Assembly (NCBI RefSeq): GCF_020342435.1
Contig: NZ_CP080504.1
Coordinates: forward strand, 1,035,966 to 1,099,965
Direction of reading: 5' to 3'
DNA: 64,000 nucleotides
Source: Candidatus Vallotiella sp. (ex Adelges kitamiensis)
GTDB taxonomy: Bacteria; Pseudomonadota; Gammaproteobacteria; Burkholderiales; Burkholderiaceae
Shown here: positions 35,611-48,321 of the stretch, in pieces
Position numbering within the stretch: position 1 is the stretch's first letter
How the letters are laid out: the number at the start of each line of letters is the position of its first letter
Notes under the pieces: generated by a model
What the model was told of the DNA's origin: nothing
What the model saw: only the letters and a program-made list of their open reading frames with translations
The model's database searches: none
Position numbers and translations under genes: made by a program

Positions 35611-36147
35611 ATGCCTGAACTAGTAACCATCGCTCGTCTGTACGCTGAAGCTCTATTAGATATTGCATCAACTGATCGCACTGCATGGCTTGCATTAGTA
35701 CAGGAGTTATCTCAGGTTGCGAGTCTCCCCGAGGTTCTCTTGATTGTGTCGAGCCCAAGGATTAAATGTCAACAGATTGCAGATCTTCTTCTTTCCGAAT
35801 TACAGTCACCGTTAAAAAGCGCGTCTTCTGCAAAAAACTTCGTTCAGATTCTAGTAGAAAACCATCGGGTTCAGTTGTTACCCGAAATTTCCGCCCAATT
35901 CATTGCATTGAATAATACTCAGGCAGGTTTTACTGATGTAACTATTGAAAGTGCGTTTTCGATCGATGAGGAGGGGCTTTTTGAGCTAGTCGCAGCGCTT
36001 GAACACAAGTTTAAGCGTAAGCTAAAACCGGTAATGCAACTCAATCCCACGCTGATCGGCGGAGTGCGGGTAACAGTAGGTGATGAAGTGCTTGATGCCT
36101 CCATCCATGCGCAGCTTGCAGAGATGCAAGCTGCATTGATTGCATAA
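35611..36147 (+). CDS. atpH: ATP synthase F1 subunit delta
   Basis: This connects the peripheral stalk to the F1 head. The 178-aa protein opens with TIARLYAEALLDIA and ends with the signature IGGVRVTVGDEVLDASIHAQLAEM. It is nearly contiguous with atpF. Confidence 0.97.
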   Translation: MPELVTIARLYAEALLDIASTDRTAWLALVQELSQVASLPEVLLIVSSPRIKCQQIADLLLSELQSPLKSASSAKNFVQILVENHRVQLLPEISAQFIALNNTQAGFTDVTIESAFSIDEEGLFELVAALEHKFKRKLKPVMQLNPTLIGGVRVTVGDEVLDASIHAQLAEMQAALIA

Positions 36148-36214
36148 CTAAACTATGATCCGGCTATATCAAGCTAACGTTGCCGTGCAACGGCATTAAA
36201 TATCGGGAGTGATT

Positions 36215-37756
36215 ATGCAAATTAACCCCTCTGAAATCAGTGAGCTAATTAAGAGCCGGATCCAGGGACTAACAGCTAATACTGATATCCGAAATCAGGG
36301 AACTGTAATATCTGTGGCAGATGGTATTGTCCGCATCCATGGTCTTTCTGATGTGATGCAGGGCGAAATGCTAGAGTTTTCTAGTAATACCTTTGGCCTA
36401 GCACTAAGTCTGGAGCGCGACTTGGTCGGGGCAGTAATTCTCGGTGAATTTGAACATATCTCCGAAGGCGATACAGTTAAGACAACAGGTCGAATCCTCG
36501 AGGTGCCGATCGGTCCGGAGCTAATTGGGCGAGTCGTTAATGCACTGGGCTACCCAATTGATGGAAAAGGTTTGATCAACGCGAAGAGCACCGATGCGAT
36601 TGAAAAGATCGCCCCTGGAGTAATCTGGCGCCAGTCGGTATCTGAGCCAGTTCAGACGGGTCTGAAATCGATTGATTCAATGGTTCCAATTGGTCGCGGT
36701 CAGCGCCAGCTTATTATCGGCGATCGGCAAACTGGCAAAACCGCCCTAGTCCTTGATACGATCATTAACCAGAAGGATAAAAACCTAACGTGTATTTATG
36801 TCGCGATCGGCCAGAAAGCGTCATCGATTATGAACGTTGTTCGAAAGCTCGAGGAGCATGGGGCAATGGACTACACTATTGTAGTGGCTGCATCAGCATC
36901 TGATTCTGCTGCGATGCAATTTATCGCGCCGTATGCCGGTTGTACGATAGGCGAATACTTTCGTGATCGTGGTGAAGATGCGCTAATTATCTATGACGAC
37001 TTGACAAAGCAAGCATGGGCATATCGGCAAATCTCATTATTGCTACGCCGTCCACCAGGCCGAGAAGCATATCCAGGTGATGTGTTCTATCTTCATTCGC
37101 GTTTGCTTGAGAGAGCGGCTCGTGTGTCCGAAAAATATGTAGAAAAATTTACCCGCGGCGAAGTAAAAAACAAGAGTGGATCACTGACTGCGCTACCAGT
37201 TATTGAAACGCAAGCTGGTGATGTAACTGCGTTTGTGCCAACTAATGTTATCTCAATTACTGATGGCCAGATCTTCCTGGAGACTGATTTGTTCAACGCT
37301 GGTATTCGTCCAGCGATCAACGTCGGTATTTCCGTGTCTCGAGTTGGTGGAGCAGCACAAACGAAAGTGATTAAGAAACTATCTAGTGGAATTCGTACTA
37401 ATTTAGCGCAATATCGTGAGCTTGCGGCGTTTGCGCAATTTTCGTCGGATCTAGACGCGGCGACCCGAAAGCAGCTTGAGCGTGGCCGTCGTGTTACGGA
37501 ACTACTTAAGCAACCGCAGTATCAGCCGCTGCGGGTTTATGAACTGGCGATCGCACTGTTCTCTGCGAATAATGGTTACTTAGATGATTTAGAGGTAAAT
37601 AGTATTTTATCCTTTGAAAAGAGCCTTAATGAGTTCCTTCAGATTAACTATGCTGCCGTAATTAAGCGTATCGAAGACAACAAAAATTTAACGCAAGATG
37701 ATGAAGCTGCGCTACATGTGGCAATCAAGAGCTTTAAGAAATCTAACACCTCCTAA
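36215..37756 (+). CDS. atpA: ATP synthase F1 subunit alpha
   Basis: This is the regulatory nucleotide-binding subunit of the F1 hexamer. With the ATG at 36215 ([16 protein letters not shown]) it has 513 aa. GGGAG just upstream acts as Shine-Dalgarno and makes the GTG at 36209 unlikely. The P-loop is [10 protein letters not shown] near residue 168, and the alpha signature [17 protein letters not shown] is intact. The stop codon lies in a 9-bp hairpin (37747-37767). Confidence 0.98.
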   Translation: MQINPSEISELIKSRIQGLTANTDIRNQGTVISVADGIVRIHGLSDVMQGEMLEFSSNTFGLALSLERDLVGAVILGEFEHISEGDTVKTTGRILEVPIGPELIGRVVNALGYPIDGKGLINAKSTDAIEKIAPGVIWRQSVSEPVQTGLKSIDSMVPIGRGQRQLIIGDRQTGKTALVLDTIINQKDKNLTCIYVAIGQKASSIMNVVRKLEEHGAMDYTIVVAASASDSAAMQFIAPYAGCTIGEYFRDRGEDALIIYDDLTKQAWAYRQISLLLRRPPGREAYPGDVFYLHSRLLERAARVSEKYVEKFTRGEVKNKSGSLTALPVIETQAGDVTAFVPTNVISITDGQIFLETDLFNAGIRPAINVGISVSRVGGAAQTKVIKKLSSGIRTNLAQYRELAAFAQFSSDLDAATRKQLERGRRVTELLKQPQYQPLRVYELAIALFSANNGYLDDLEVNSILSFEKSLNEFLQINYAAVIKRIEDNKNLTQDDEAALHVAIKSFKKSNTS

Positions 37757-37767
37757 TCTAGGAGGTG
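37747..37767 (+). other. 9-bp hairpin spanning the atpA stop codon
   Basis: CACCTCCTA and TAGGAGGTG flank a 3-base loop, with the atpA TAA straddling the first arm and the loop. There is no U-run, so it is not an intrinsic terminator. It could be an mRNA processing or stability element between atpA and atpG. The second arm contains GGAGG, a Shine-Dalgarno-like word, which the hairpin would hide. Confidence 0.7.
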
Positions 37768-37835
37768 CGGATAGAATGCAGTTTACATAGTGCTTTGTCA
37801 CGATTAGCTGCGCTGTTTCGGATAAGGAATAGGCA

Positions 37836-38717
37836 ATGGCTGGAATGAAAGAAATCCGAGGTAAGATTAACAGCGTGCAGAACACGTGTAAGATAACAAA
37901 AGCCATGGAGATGGTTGCTGCATCGAAGATGCGACGTGCGCAAGAACGTATGCGAGCAGCACGCCCGTACGCTAATAAAGTTCGAGATATCATCGCACAT
38001 ATGAGCGAGGCAAATCCAGAATATCGTCACCCTTTCATGGTGAAAAACGAGCGGGCACAAACAGCGGGCCTTATTGCGGTAACGACTGATAAAGGCCTAT
38101 GTGGCGGCATGAATACAAACATGTTACGTGCGATAGTACAGAAGTTTAAAGACCTCGCCGCACACGGTATTCAAATAGAATCAACCGCAATCGGTAGTAA
38201 AGGTATTGCTTTATTAAACAGCTTTGGCAGTAAGATCTTGTCCCAGGTCACACATCTAGGCGACACTCCGCACTTAGAGCAGTTGATAGGTGCGATAAAG
38301 ATTCAACTTGATCGATATTCTCAAGGTGAGTTATCGGCAGTGTATCTAGCTTATACACGTTTTATTCATACGATGAAGCAAGAGCCGATAATCGAACAAC
38401 TATTGCCACTAACTAATGAACGCTTCGATAAGCGGATAGAGGATACTACACCAAATACGTTATGGGGCTATATCTACGAGCCCGATGCACAGTTAGTGAT
38501 TGATGATCTAATGGTCCGTTATATAGAGACTCTCGTGTACCAAGCTGTCATTGAAAATATAGCGTCTGAGCAGTCAGCACGCATGGTAGCGATGAAGGCG
38601 GCATCTGACAATGCGAAAACGGTTATTAACGATCTCCAGCTTGTCTACAACAAGAGCCGTCAGGCGGCTATTACCAAAGAACTATCCGAGATCATCGGCG
38701 GTGCGGCAGCAATCTAG
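37836..38717 (+). CDS. atpG: ATP synthase F1 subunit gamma
   Basis: This is the central rotor shaft. The 293-aa protein starts [28 protein letters not shown] and ends with the C-terminal helix signature [29 protein letters not shown], both near-invariant. GLCGGMN, the usual turn, is present. It lies 79 bases after atpA. Confidence 0.97.
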   Translation: MAGMKEIRGKINSVQNTCKITKAMEMVAASKMRRAQERMRAARPYANKVRDIIAHMSEANPEYRHPFMVKNERAQTAGLIAVTTDKGLCGGMNTNMLRAIVQKFKDLAAHGIQIESTAIGSKGIALLNSFGSKILSQVTHLGDTPHLEQLIGAIKIQLDRYSQGELSAVYLAYTRFIHTMKQEPIIEQLLPLTNERFDKRIEDTTPNTLWGYIYEPDAQLVIDDLMVRYIETLVYQAVIENIASEQSARMVAMKAASDNAKTVINDLQLVYNKSRQAAITKELSEIIGGAAAI

Positions 38718-38765
38718 GCATTTTACACAGTTAAAGCCCTGAACCACTTACTTAGAAAGAATTAA

Positions 38766-40175
<1,410 letters not shown>

Positions 40176-40251
40176 TTTAATGCCTGTATAAAAATATTTT
40201 TAGATAGCATTAAGATAATTAAAGCCAATTCTTTTCAGTTTAGAAATAGAT

Positions 40252-40677
40252 ATGAAAACTATCAAAGTAGACGTTGTTAACACTGAGGAAAGTGTTTTTT
40301 CGGGACATGCCAGATTCGTTTCTCTTCCGGGCGAAGTAGGTGAGTTAGGCATTCTAGCTGGCCATACTCCACTCATCACACGTATTCGACCGGGCTCTGT
40401 ACGTATCGAGGACGAGAATGGCGATTCGCAGTTCGTGTTTGTTGCCGGCGGCATCCTTGAAGTGCAACCTAGAGCAGTGACAGTGCTCGCAGATACTGCG
40501 ATTCGCAGTACAGAATTAGATGAGATAAAAGCCGAACATGCATATAAAAGCGCCAAAGAGGTCCTAAAGAATACCGACTCAAATACTGAATATGCTTCAG
40601 CTCAAGCTGAGCTAGCCTACGCTACCGCTCAGCTGGCAGCTATCGCGCAACTGCGATGTCGAAACCGAAAGTATTGA
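40252..40677 (+). CDS. atpC: ATP synthase F1 subunit epsilon
   Basis: This is the rotor foot and inhibitor of ATP hydrolysis. The 141-aa protein has [35 protein letters not shown] and the C-terminal two-helix domain. The last residues (LRCRNRKY) are slightly unusual. It is last of the atp operon; an imperfect AT-rich hairpin near 40770-40810 might end transcription, but it lacks a GC-rich stem. Confidence 0.96.
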   Translation: MKTIKVDVVNTEESVFSGHARFVSLPGEVGELGILAGHTPLITRIRPGSVRIEDENGDSQFVFVAGGILEVQPRAVTVLADTAIRSTELDEIKAEHAYKSAKEVLKNTDSNTEYASAQAELAYATAQLAAIAQLRCRNRKY

Positions 40678-42138
40678 TTTGAATATCAACGTGGCAAATT
40701 CCTATCAAAAATAGTGAATATTAGAGAGATTTTTGAGTGTATAAGTTGCGTCTTCATTTTAATTATATTAAATACTATAATTAAATCTCAAATTTAATTA
40801 AAAGTATTCTTAATGTATTAAGATTATTTAAAATGTTCCAAAGATGCAACAGAACAGAAATAAATAATAACACCTATGCTCTCGGACCTCTGGTGAAAAC
40901 GTTTGGGATAACTAATCGTCTCATATTTTGTTACGTTAAGAATTAATATTATTCATTGCACTAGTTTTTTATGGAAAATTTTTCTAATTGTTACATATCT
41001 AAAAGATATTATACACTGAACATAATAACCTTTTTGGGCTATATTGTTATAATTAGCTCTATTTTAGACAGATGCGTAGTATAGCTTATGCGATGACACT
41101 CCAGTGCAAAAAGCATAGCTATTTTATAGTACAATTAGATTAGGAATGCGATTAGCTAGTGCTACTACTTATTGGAAAGTGCGGGCTTTATTTCACATGT
41201 AACAGGTACGATTTTCTGAGGTTATGTTATGTTAATTGTTATGTGTAAGTAGATTTCTTGATATTTTTTGTGTTTCTAGTAGAATAATTACTAGATAATG
41301 TGCGCGCTCTATGTTTAAAGCAATAGCTTTCTCTAAAATAGAGAAAACAAGCTGTTATTTATCATCCGGAAAAGTTTCTCCATATGATTAAGTATCTCGA
41401 TTAACCAATATAACATCATATCCGCTAATCGCTACGCATTTGATGTACAGGTTCTGTATTAGTTTATAAAGACTTTATTCTGTAATAGAACTTTGAGTCA
41501 AATATACCCCTAGCAAGGAATCTACTCTTCGCGATTATATTCGAACTCAAGCTAGCATACCTTAGCTGGTAGTATTGTAGTCGATGAGATTCGAAGCTAG
41601 AACATTATTCAGTGATGCTAATCCGGTACGAATTCTAATAGCTACCAGCTTGTTTACTTGATCACTTATAAGTGTATATTATTTTATCAAAGATAAAAGC
41701 AATGGCTTTATATCACGAATTTATGCTATATGCCGTAACTTTATGTTATAGTTAGCTCGCCATAAGCTAACGCATAAGTTTTTTCTGATTATTGGTATAC
41801 ATGAATTTTCGCCTAAACGCAAAAGGGAAATAATATCGATACTTAGGCTAAGGTAAATTTGTTAGTTTTTTACTAAAATAGTATATCTATAATTGTCTTG
41901 GCTCTCAAGAGAGATAATAACAAACATATTCGTGATTTTTTTATAAAATGCAGTAGTCAGCGACCTGAAACTATGTTGTGCACAAAACTAACTAGTGTCT
42001 TACATCTATAATAATAACTTGAGACCAAGTATTTACTTCAAAATAGGGTATCGAAATTCACGTCTAGTACAGGCGGTAAGAGCATGAGTTATAAAGCACA
42101 TTAGATTAGTACAGCCGAGTGATGCTGGGTGGAAAACT

Positions 42139-42162
42139 ACTTTGTACTGTACAGTACAAAGT
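42139..42162. repeat. 24-bp perfect palindrome
   Basis: ACTTTGTACTGT is followed immediately by its exact reverse complement, giving a loop-free 12+12 palindrome. It looks like a dimeric-protein binding site rather than a hairpin terminator. It lies about 400 bases upstream of priA. Confidence 0.9.
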
Positions 42163-42390
42163 TGATAGTGAACATTCGGATTTACTACATAGCGAAGCTA
42201 CTGTGACTTATAGTTGGTCTACTTATACACATCTCTTTGGTACACTGTATATTTTAGAGTATAAAGCTAGTATAACACACTGATTATTTTGTAAGTCTTT
42301 GATCTTTAAATTAGAATAATTTCTTCAACTCAACTCTAAATTTCATCTCAACGGGCGCAGCTAGACCTATTCTATAGGCGAGAATCATAT

Positions 42391-42411
42391 TTTTACACAA
42401 AGTTATCAACA
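42391..42411 (+). promoter_or_regulatory. Pair of DnaA-box-like words upstream of priA
   Basis: TTTTACACA (42391-42399) and TTATCAACA (42403-42411) lie three bases apart, with TTATACACA at 42223-42231. The first and third fit TTWTNCACA; the second is one base from TTATCCACA. Sequence between them is AT-rich. Function is unproven. Confidence 0.3.
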
Positions 42412-42548
42412 GGATACTAAGTTGAGATAAATTTTATAATTAATTTAAAGTTTAGCGATAATTCTATCGCTTTTTAATCTTTTTTGTCTTTTTATTAAAA
42501 ATACTGTACTTTGCGATCTCACTTTTTTATGGTGACCGCCACCGACAC

Positions 42549-44843
42549 ATGATCTATGCAACTGAGCAATACGTCAGAGTTGCTCTGGACTGTCCATGTT
42601 CGACACTGTACGATTATCGCTGGGTCCTGCCATTACAGCCGCTGCCTGGTATGCTTGTCCAAGTGCAATTTGGTCGCCGGAAAACAGTAGGGCTTGTTAT
42701 TGAGGTTGTCGCTACGACTGACGTGCCACAGAATCGATTGAAAAATGTTCAAAATACGTGTACCGGTTGTTCTCCGCTCAATAAAGACTGGCTTCACTTT
42801 ATTACTTTGGCTGCGAAGTATTATCAGCGCAGTTGCGGGGAAGTAGCGCTGTCAGCGTTGCCTCTAGCATTGCGTGATGCCGCTCGTTGGCCTGGGTTAT
42901 TTGCCCGACAGTTAATTTACCAATTAACAGAAGCTGGACGCAATAATTTGCCGAATATATTACCATCTCGAGCAACAGGGGCAAGACGGCTTGCCCAAGC
43001 ATTTTTGCAGGCGGACATGCTAGACGCAGCTGATGTCCGAGCTCTTTATTCTAGAGCCGTCGTAACGATTGAACAGTGGAGGGAGCTCGGATGGGTGCGT
43101 GTTCAGCAACGTGACTCTGCCGAAGCATCAGGAATAAGTGGCATAACCCATTTAATGGGAAAAGAGGAATATACCAATATTGTATCACCATTAAATCAGT
43201 GTGTGGGGTTTAATCTAAATTCTGAACAGCATGCGGCTGTCGAGGCAATTGACGCCGCACGTAGCTTTGTATCATTTGTGTTATATGGCGTGACAGGCAG
43301 TGGAAAAACCGAAGTATACTTACATGGATTAGCTGATTTGTTTATTCGCTTGCCTGCTTCACAGGCCTTAGTAATGGTACCGGAGATCAACCTGACGCCA
43401 CAATTCGAATCGGTGTTACGGGAGCGTTTCTCTAGCTGGCCGTCTACTGCTTTTGTAACCTTGCATAGTGCTCTATCAGATGGCCAGCGTGTACAAAATT
43501 GGTTAGCAGCCCATAATGGAAAAGCTCGGATTATATTGGGCACACGTATGGCGGTGCTTGCTTCACTGCCGCGGCTAGCGCTGATTATTGTTGACGAAGA
43601 ACACGAGCCCGCTTATAAGCAGCAAGAAGGACCGCATTACTCGGCGCGAGATCTAGCGGTGTGGCGGGCTAAGCAGTTGGATATCCCCGTCATACTCGGA
43701 TCAGCTACACCGTCACTTGAAACATGGTGGCATGCATGCGAGCGCTTCCACACAACGCTAGTTTTATCGCGGCGAGCTGCAGGGGATGCGGTATTACCTA
43801 AGGTTCGCCTCATTAATATGAAAACGGGAGAAGGGGTAGGTCGTTATCGAGCGGATAGATTATCAATGTCACTTGTTAAGGCTTTAAAAGATTGCTTAGC
43901 ACGTGGTGAGCAAAGCTTGATATTCTTGAATCGCCGCGGCTATGCGCCGGTTCTGACCTGTAATGCGTGTAGTTGGGTTATGGGCTGTCCGCGCTGCAGC
44001 GTATATTTAGTACTACATAAAATAGAGCGGCGTATGCGATGTCATCACTGTGGAGGAGAGAGCTATATTCCACGGGTGTGCCCAAAGTGTGGCAATATCG
44101 ATTTAGCATCGTTTGGCTCTGGTACGCAGCGTATCGAAGAAGTGCTCAGTACCGTAGTGCCTAGCGCAAGAATACTGCGTATCGATGCCGATAGTACACG
44201 GTGTAAAGGCAGTGTACATACCTTATTATCAGAGGTTCACTCTGGCGATATCGATATTCTAGTGGGCACGCAGATGATTGCGAAGGGGCATGATTTTCAG
44301 CGGGTCACATTAGTTGGCGTGTTGAATGCGGATACCGCGCTGTTCTCGCATGATTTTCGTGCTGGGGAACGGTTATTTTCCCAATTGATGCAGGTCTCAG
44401 GGCGGGCCGGACGGAGGGGTGCTCAGGGCGAGGTATTGATTCAAACTGAGCACACGCGACACCCATTATATACGTCGCTAGTGCGACACGATTACGTAGA
44501 TTTTGCCGCAGCGGCACTAGCTGAGCGACGTGATGCGCATCTACCACCCTTCGTTTTCCAGGCTTTGTTGCGAGCTGACTCGCATAGTTTAGATAAAACG
44601 CTACATTTTCTAAATAGAGCATCTATGATGCTCGCTGCAGTACCGAGTGCTAAGTGCGTAACGTGCTATGATCCAGTGCCTTTAAGTATCGTTAAGGTGA
44701 TGCACATGCATCGCGCGCAGCTACTACTCGAAAGTACTTCGCGCACAGCACTACAGCGTACACTGCGTGATTGGGTACCGCAGCTGAACACGCTTAAAGG
44801 CGTGTATCGCTGGAACATAGAAGTTGATCCTCTAAATATTTAA
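42549..44843 (+). CDS. priA: Primosomal protein N' (replication restart helicase)
   Basis: PriA reloads the replisome at collapsed forks. The 764-aa protein has the N-terminal 3'-DNA-binding domain (ALDCPCSTLYDYRW), Walker A GVTGSGKTEVYLH near residue 245 and the DEEH box in LIIVDEEHEPAYKQQEG. A zinc module follows with CNACSWVMGCPRC and CHHCGGES...CPKCGN. Helicase motifs V and VI (LVGTQMIAKGHDF and QVSGRAGRRG) are intact. Retention of PriA while Rep is decaying leaves one fork-restart route. Confidence 0.97.
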   Translation: MIYATEQYVRVALDCPCSTLYDYRWVLPLQPLPGMLVQVQFGRRKTVGLVIEVVATTDVPQNRLKNVQNTCTGCSPLNKDWLHFITLAAKYYQRSCGEVALSALPLALRDAARWPGLFARQLIYQLTEAGRNNLPNILPSRATGARRLAQAFLQADMLDAADVRALYSRAVVTIEQWRELGWVRVQQRDSAEASGISGITHLMGKEEYTNIVSPLNQCVGFNLNSEQHAAVEAIDAARSFVSFVLYGVTGSGKTEVYLHGLADLFIRLPASQALVMVPEINLTPQFESVLRERFSSWPSTAFVTLHSALSDGQRVQNWLAAHNGKARIILGTRMAVLASLPRLALIIVDEEHEPAYKQQEGPHYSARDLAVWRAKQLDIPVILGSATPSLETWWHACERFHTTLVLSRRAAGDAVLPKVRLINMKTGEGVGRYRADRLSMSLVKALKDCLARGEQSLIFLNRRGYAPVLTCNACSWVMGCPRCSVYLVLHKIERRMRCHHCGGESYIPRVCPKCGNIDLASFGSGTQRIEEVLSTVVPSARILRIDADSTRCKGSVHTLLSEVHSGDIDILVGTQMIAKGHDFQRVTLVGVLNADTALFSHDFRAGERLFSQLMQVSGRAGRRGAQGEVLIQTEHTRHPLYTSLVRHDYVDFAAAALAERRDAHLPPFVFQALLRADSHSLDKTLHFLNRASMMLAAVPSAKCVTCYDPVPLSIVKVMHMHRAQLLLESTSRTALQRTLRDWVPQLNTLKGVYRWNIEVDPLNI

Positions 44844-45689
44844 TTTAGCACAACATATCTCTTAGATCTCTCTTCCGGTAGGAGAAATTTATTTGCATTA
44901 AAGCTTAACTAAGTTAAAAATCTGAAGAAATATAATAATTACGCTTGCATCAAACGTTGTACAAAAGATAAATATGATAGGCGCTATCAATAAGGTGGCC
45001 ATCTTCGTAGCGCAATACCCCTTTAGCTAAAGAGATTATTTCGGATAACAAGTGACTTAGTAATATACAAGAGCAGTAGTCATATTTCTATTAATCAGTT
45101 AATATTAGGATATACATAATGCGAACCCCGTGATTACTAAAAAGCTCGTCGTGATCAACGGCAAAGCGGGTCTGTGATGCAGTGCACATAAGAATAATCG
45201 GACAAGCTTCTAGCGCGTACGCCATCTAACGAGGTTTGTAAACTCGGCCGCTCTGTCATTATTGCATTAACAAGCTACCGGGATCTTCTCAAGATACTTA
45301 GCAACAGTAAAATAGTTTTCAGGTTAGGTACAAACGGCTTGCTTTTAACAAATTCAAATTTGAATTTCGGAAAAATTTCTACGTAGCATTTAATTTTATT
45401 GTATACGAACTAGGCAGGATTATTATGTAATCCAATACTAAGGCTCAGTATCACTGAGTCAGTGCAGGCAGTAATGCCGTCTTAGAAAAGAGAAATAGAC
45501 GTAATAAAATGTACATTTCAATACAATAGCGTGTTAGACAGTACATCTTTAATGCATTTAAATCATCTCGATTTTACCCGCTCAGGCATCGCGTATGCAA
45601 ACTTCTGTTGAATCCCTAGAGATGTATACGTGTTGTGTGTCATTATTATCATTTTGCCCACCTAACTTGTCATCTTCACCAAGTAAAGT
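44844..45689. other. Gap between priA and the rep remnant
   Basis: Stop-dense sequence with somewhat higher G+C around 45120-45280, which may be part of a dead gene. The C-terminal end of rep should lie here on the minus strand, but I could not align it. A perfect 18-bp palindrome lies at 45350-45367. Confidence 0.4.
45350..45367. repeat. 18-bp perfect palindrome
   Basis: AAATTCAAATTTGAATTT reads the same on both strands. Because it is AT-only but for two bases, chance is a fair explanation. Confidence 0.5.
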
Positions 45690-47135
45690 CTCTAGATTTG
45701 GTCTTGTATTTTTCTTTTAGCCACTTTATAAGCTTAAGAACATTTGCCCATTTAGCTTAGGCCCGTCGATCATCGATCGTATTATACAAGTGTGTTTATA
45801 GCAGATAGCTTCTATTAAATCATCCAGCAATGTCGTTGCCGGATCGGTACTAGCTTGCTCTACAATACACCGAATGAAATCGCAGAACATACGAAGCAGC
45901 CTACTTGACGCGGTGATAGTCATATCTCGAGGCAGTCTATATGGGCTGACTCGAGAGCGACACTTTTGCTTATCTAGAAAACAAATAGAGTGTTTATAAC
46001 GTCGTGTTACTTACCCCTGTCGCGGTGTGGTGATCGTGCAGATAAACTTCAGAACGATCGAAGAAAGACTATCTAGCCAAAGAGCGGGTATGAAATACGC
46101 TCTTGGCGTAATACCTGCCCGAATACCCGGGCCTTGAGATTGCTACTATATAGCAGCGAATAGTCTTGAAACTGCACGCGCCATTCGGACTTGTATACTG
46201 ATAGTCGGAACACTACTGATTTTGCTTCATGTTCTTCATCATTTCATAGCATTATAGCAATAGTATCGCTTATGCTATATTCGGATCATAATTTCCTCTA
46301 GAATAGTTTCGAGTTTTGTGTAATTACAGTGTTTTTGCGTTAAGGATATGTACTGTTGATCGGTAGTTTTGCTCAAGTTTAATGTCTCTCAGACGAGGAA
46401 AATCTGCTTTCAATTAAGTGAAATTTTCCAATTTTGCGCTACGCTAGCTATAAATCACCCGATCATCATCACCGACTACCGTAAACGCTAATCGCGAGCC
46501 AGTAAGTAACTTTAGCAGCTCGTACTGGCAGATATTAGTGTCCTAATACTCATTTACTAGAAAGTAGCGTAGACTATTTTCATGCACTAGTGCATGATGC
46601 CAGACCTATTTTATAGGTAATAAAATGAAGTCATCGAAGTTTACTGCCTGATATGCATACAGAGTTGTCATGTAATCGTAAAATACGACCGCTACTTACA
46701 TCTCGTATTCATTCTGTGTGAGTACGCAGGCCTGTTCCGGCGTGACAATGCTAGTTTTCCATATTGAGATAATTGACTAGGTTTTTCGCATTAGTCCTTT
46801 GTTTGTCATACGTATCTATTCTTGAAAAGCATCTGTATGCTAAGTGCAGAAATACGTATACCCATCAGCTGATGGCTGAGCCTTTTCGCCCTTTTCAAGA
46901 CGTCTCAATGTTTTTACCCACAACAAACTTTTCGGCCTGTTCACGCATTTCGACTACCGATTTATTTGTAAAAGTGAGCGCAGTAATATAATGTAGCTTA
47001 AAACTTTTTGTCTGATCAGATGCGCGATCTTATGCGTAATAACACGGTCTGGTCGCTGCCCTAACACCAGCAAGCACAATGCATGGACTGTCACAGTAAA
47101 TAACTGCCGCTTTGCGGAGGGTTTGGGCGATACAT
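45690..47135 (-). pseudogene. rep: ATP-dependent DNA helicase Rep/UvrD, decayed
   Basis: Read on the minus strand in shifting frames, the region gives the helicase in order. It has AVIYCDSPCIVLAG (motif I start), DRVITHKIAHLIRQ, ITALTFTNKSVVEMREQAEK (motif Ia) and VTPEQACVLTQNEYEM. Next come LYAYQAVNFDDFI, then [20 protein letters not shown] with VVGDDD (motifs II/III). DIKLEQNYRST (motif IV), MFCDFI..LLDDLIEAI and KWANVLKLIKWLKEKY follow. Several stops and frameshifts interrupt it, and the GSGKT of motif I is deleted. The N-terminus is near 47135 (MYRPNPPQ); the C-terminus is unclear. The gene cannot make a helicase. Confidence 0.93.
46580..46597. repeat. 18-bp perfect palindrome within the rep remnant
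   Basis: TCATGCACTAGTGCATGA is loop-free and self-complementary. It lies in dead coding sequence, so a function is unlikely unless newly arisen. Confidence 0.6.
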
Positions 47136-48004
47136 AGAATGATCGGAGAGCGACAACACACCCTGCCGAGAGCGGGGATACTAATATGAACACCGCTCCT
47201 TAGATAACCCCGGCGCAGCACCCATCCAGCCTGAAATCTAGAAGAGGCGCGTTGCGTGCGTCATCTGTAACAATTTAGATATTTAGATGCTACTCTATAT
47301 AGGTATAAAACATCCATGTGATGTATTCGATAGTATACGAGCTGCTTTATAAGTGAGCATCAGCACCTTGATATCCATCATATAATGTGATTAAGTCTCG
47401 CGTCTTGCAGCTCTGCTGAGTAGGCAATGCGTCGGAGATGCGTAAGCATTAGTCGTTACTATTGTAAGTATGCAGTAGTATACGACGATAAAAAACTCTT
47501 TATTAAAATCATCATTTCCAAAACTAATGTATAGGTATTACGTTGTCATAACTAAAAAACGTATAACACGCTCTATGAGTATTCAGCTAGAAACGACTTA
47601 AGTGGTAAGCTTTCTTGCATTCTTAATTTGAGTTTTAATCATTACTATATCGTGTCTTCTCTTTAAGAGAGAAATCCCAATTAAGTATCATATAAATGAA
47701 GGATATATTATTTAAACTGTTAAAACTTTATATTTATTGCCGCCTCTAGGATAGAGTAGCAACCCTTATTAAAGTAGATTGCCCTCCTACAATTAGCAGC
47801 ACAAGTACACCAATCTAAATGCTTTATCTAATATCGTTTCACGTATTAAGAATCTGAGGGAGTGGGTGGGTATATATAGGGAATGTATGGGAAAAGTGGG
47901 AGCCGGAGAGTAGTATTTCTCACATATTAAATAGACAATACAGTTCAGATAGCTTATAGTTTGAAGCTTATTTCTAATTACGCTTCACAGCTATTAAATA
48001 AAAG
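47136..48004. other. Gap between rep remnant and tRNA-Arg
   Basis: About 870 bases of AT-rich sequence with no recognised gene. The first 130 bases are G+C-richer and may hold more decayed coding sequence. The bases just before the tRNA do not show a clear promoter. Confidence 0.45.
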
Positions 48005-48079
48005 CGCCCGTAGCTCAACGGATAGAGTACTGCCCTCCGAAGGCAGGGGTTGCTGGTTCGATCCCGGCCGGGCGCACCA
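48005..48079 (+). tRNA. tRNA-Arg (anticodon CCG)
   Basis: This is a complete 75-nt cloverleaf with encoded CCA. The acceptor arms GCGCCCG/CGGGCGC pair perfectly. The anticodon arm is CTGCC-CTCCGAA-GGCAG and the T arm is GCTGG-TTCGATC-CCGGC. The anticodon CCG reads the rare codon CGG. Confidence 0.97.
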
Positions 48080-48321
48080 GGCAGATGGCTGTTTATAGCC
48101 ATTTATACCTTATTAAACTATATATCCAAAGAGTATGTAGCTGTTATTACTGGCAGTCAGCAGCATTTCACTTATTGCCGATAAATTTTTCTATTATAGA
48201 TATAATAAAGCTCTTGAATCTTCTATTAGTTAAATGCTACTAATAGCGCTACAAACCATAAGACTTTTATCTGACAAGTTTATTAAGTACCCATATTTAC
48301 AGAGATTTAAACACAAGTAAG

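Larger units (their letters stand above)
40678..42548. other. Gene desert between atpC and priA
   Basis: In Burkholderia an acyl-CoA synthetase gene and hemE commonly lie here. I see no convincing trace of either in 1.87 kb of AT-rich sequence. It holds the 8-bp-arm hairpin TTTCTCTA-AAA-TAGAGAAA (41328-41346), the 24-bp palindrome at 42139 and three DnaA-box-like words at 42223-42411. Confidence 0.5.

Noticed and set aside
45726..45923. A minus-strand ORF that at first looked like a cytochrome P450 fragment (TLLDDLIEAI)
   Set aside because: It fits the Rep helicase segment 'FCDLI...LLDDLI.AI.Y' and lies in order with other Rep pieces, so it is part of the rep pseudogene.
47085..47105. A CxxCH heme motif (CMDCHSK) on the plus strand
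   Set aside because: It is a shadow of the rep pseudogene on the other strand, with a stop right after it and no cytochrome context.
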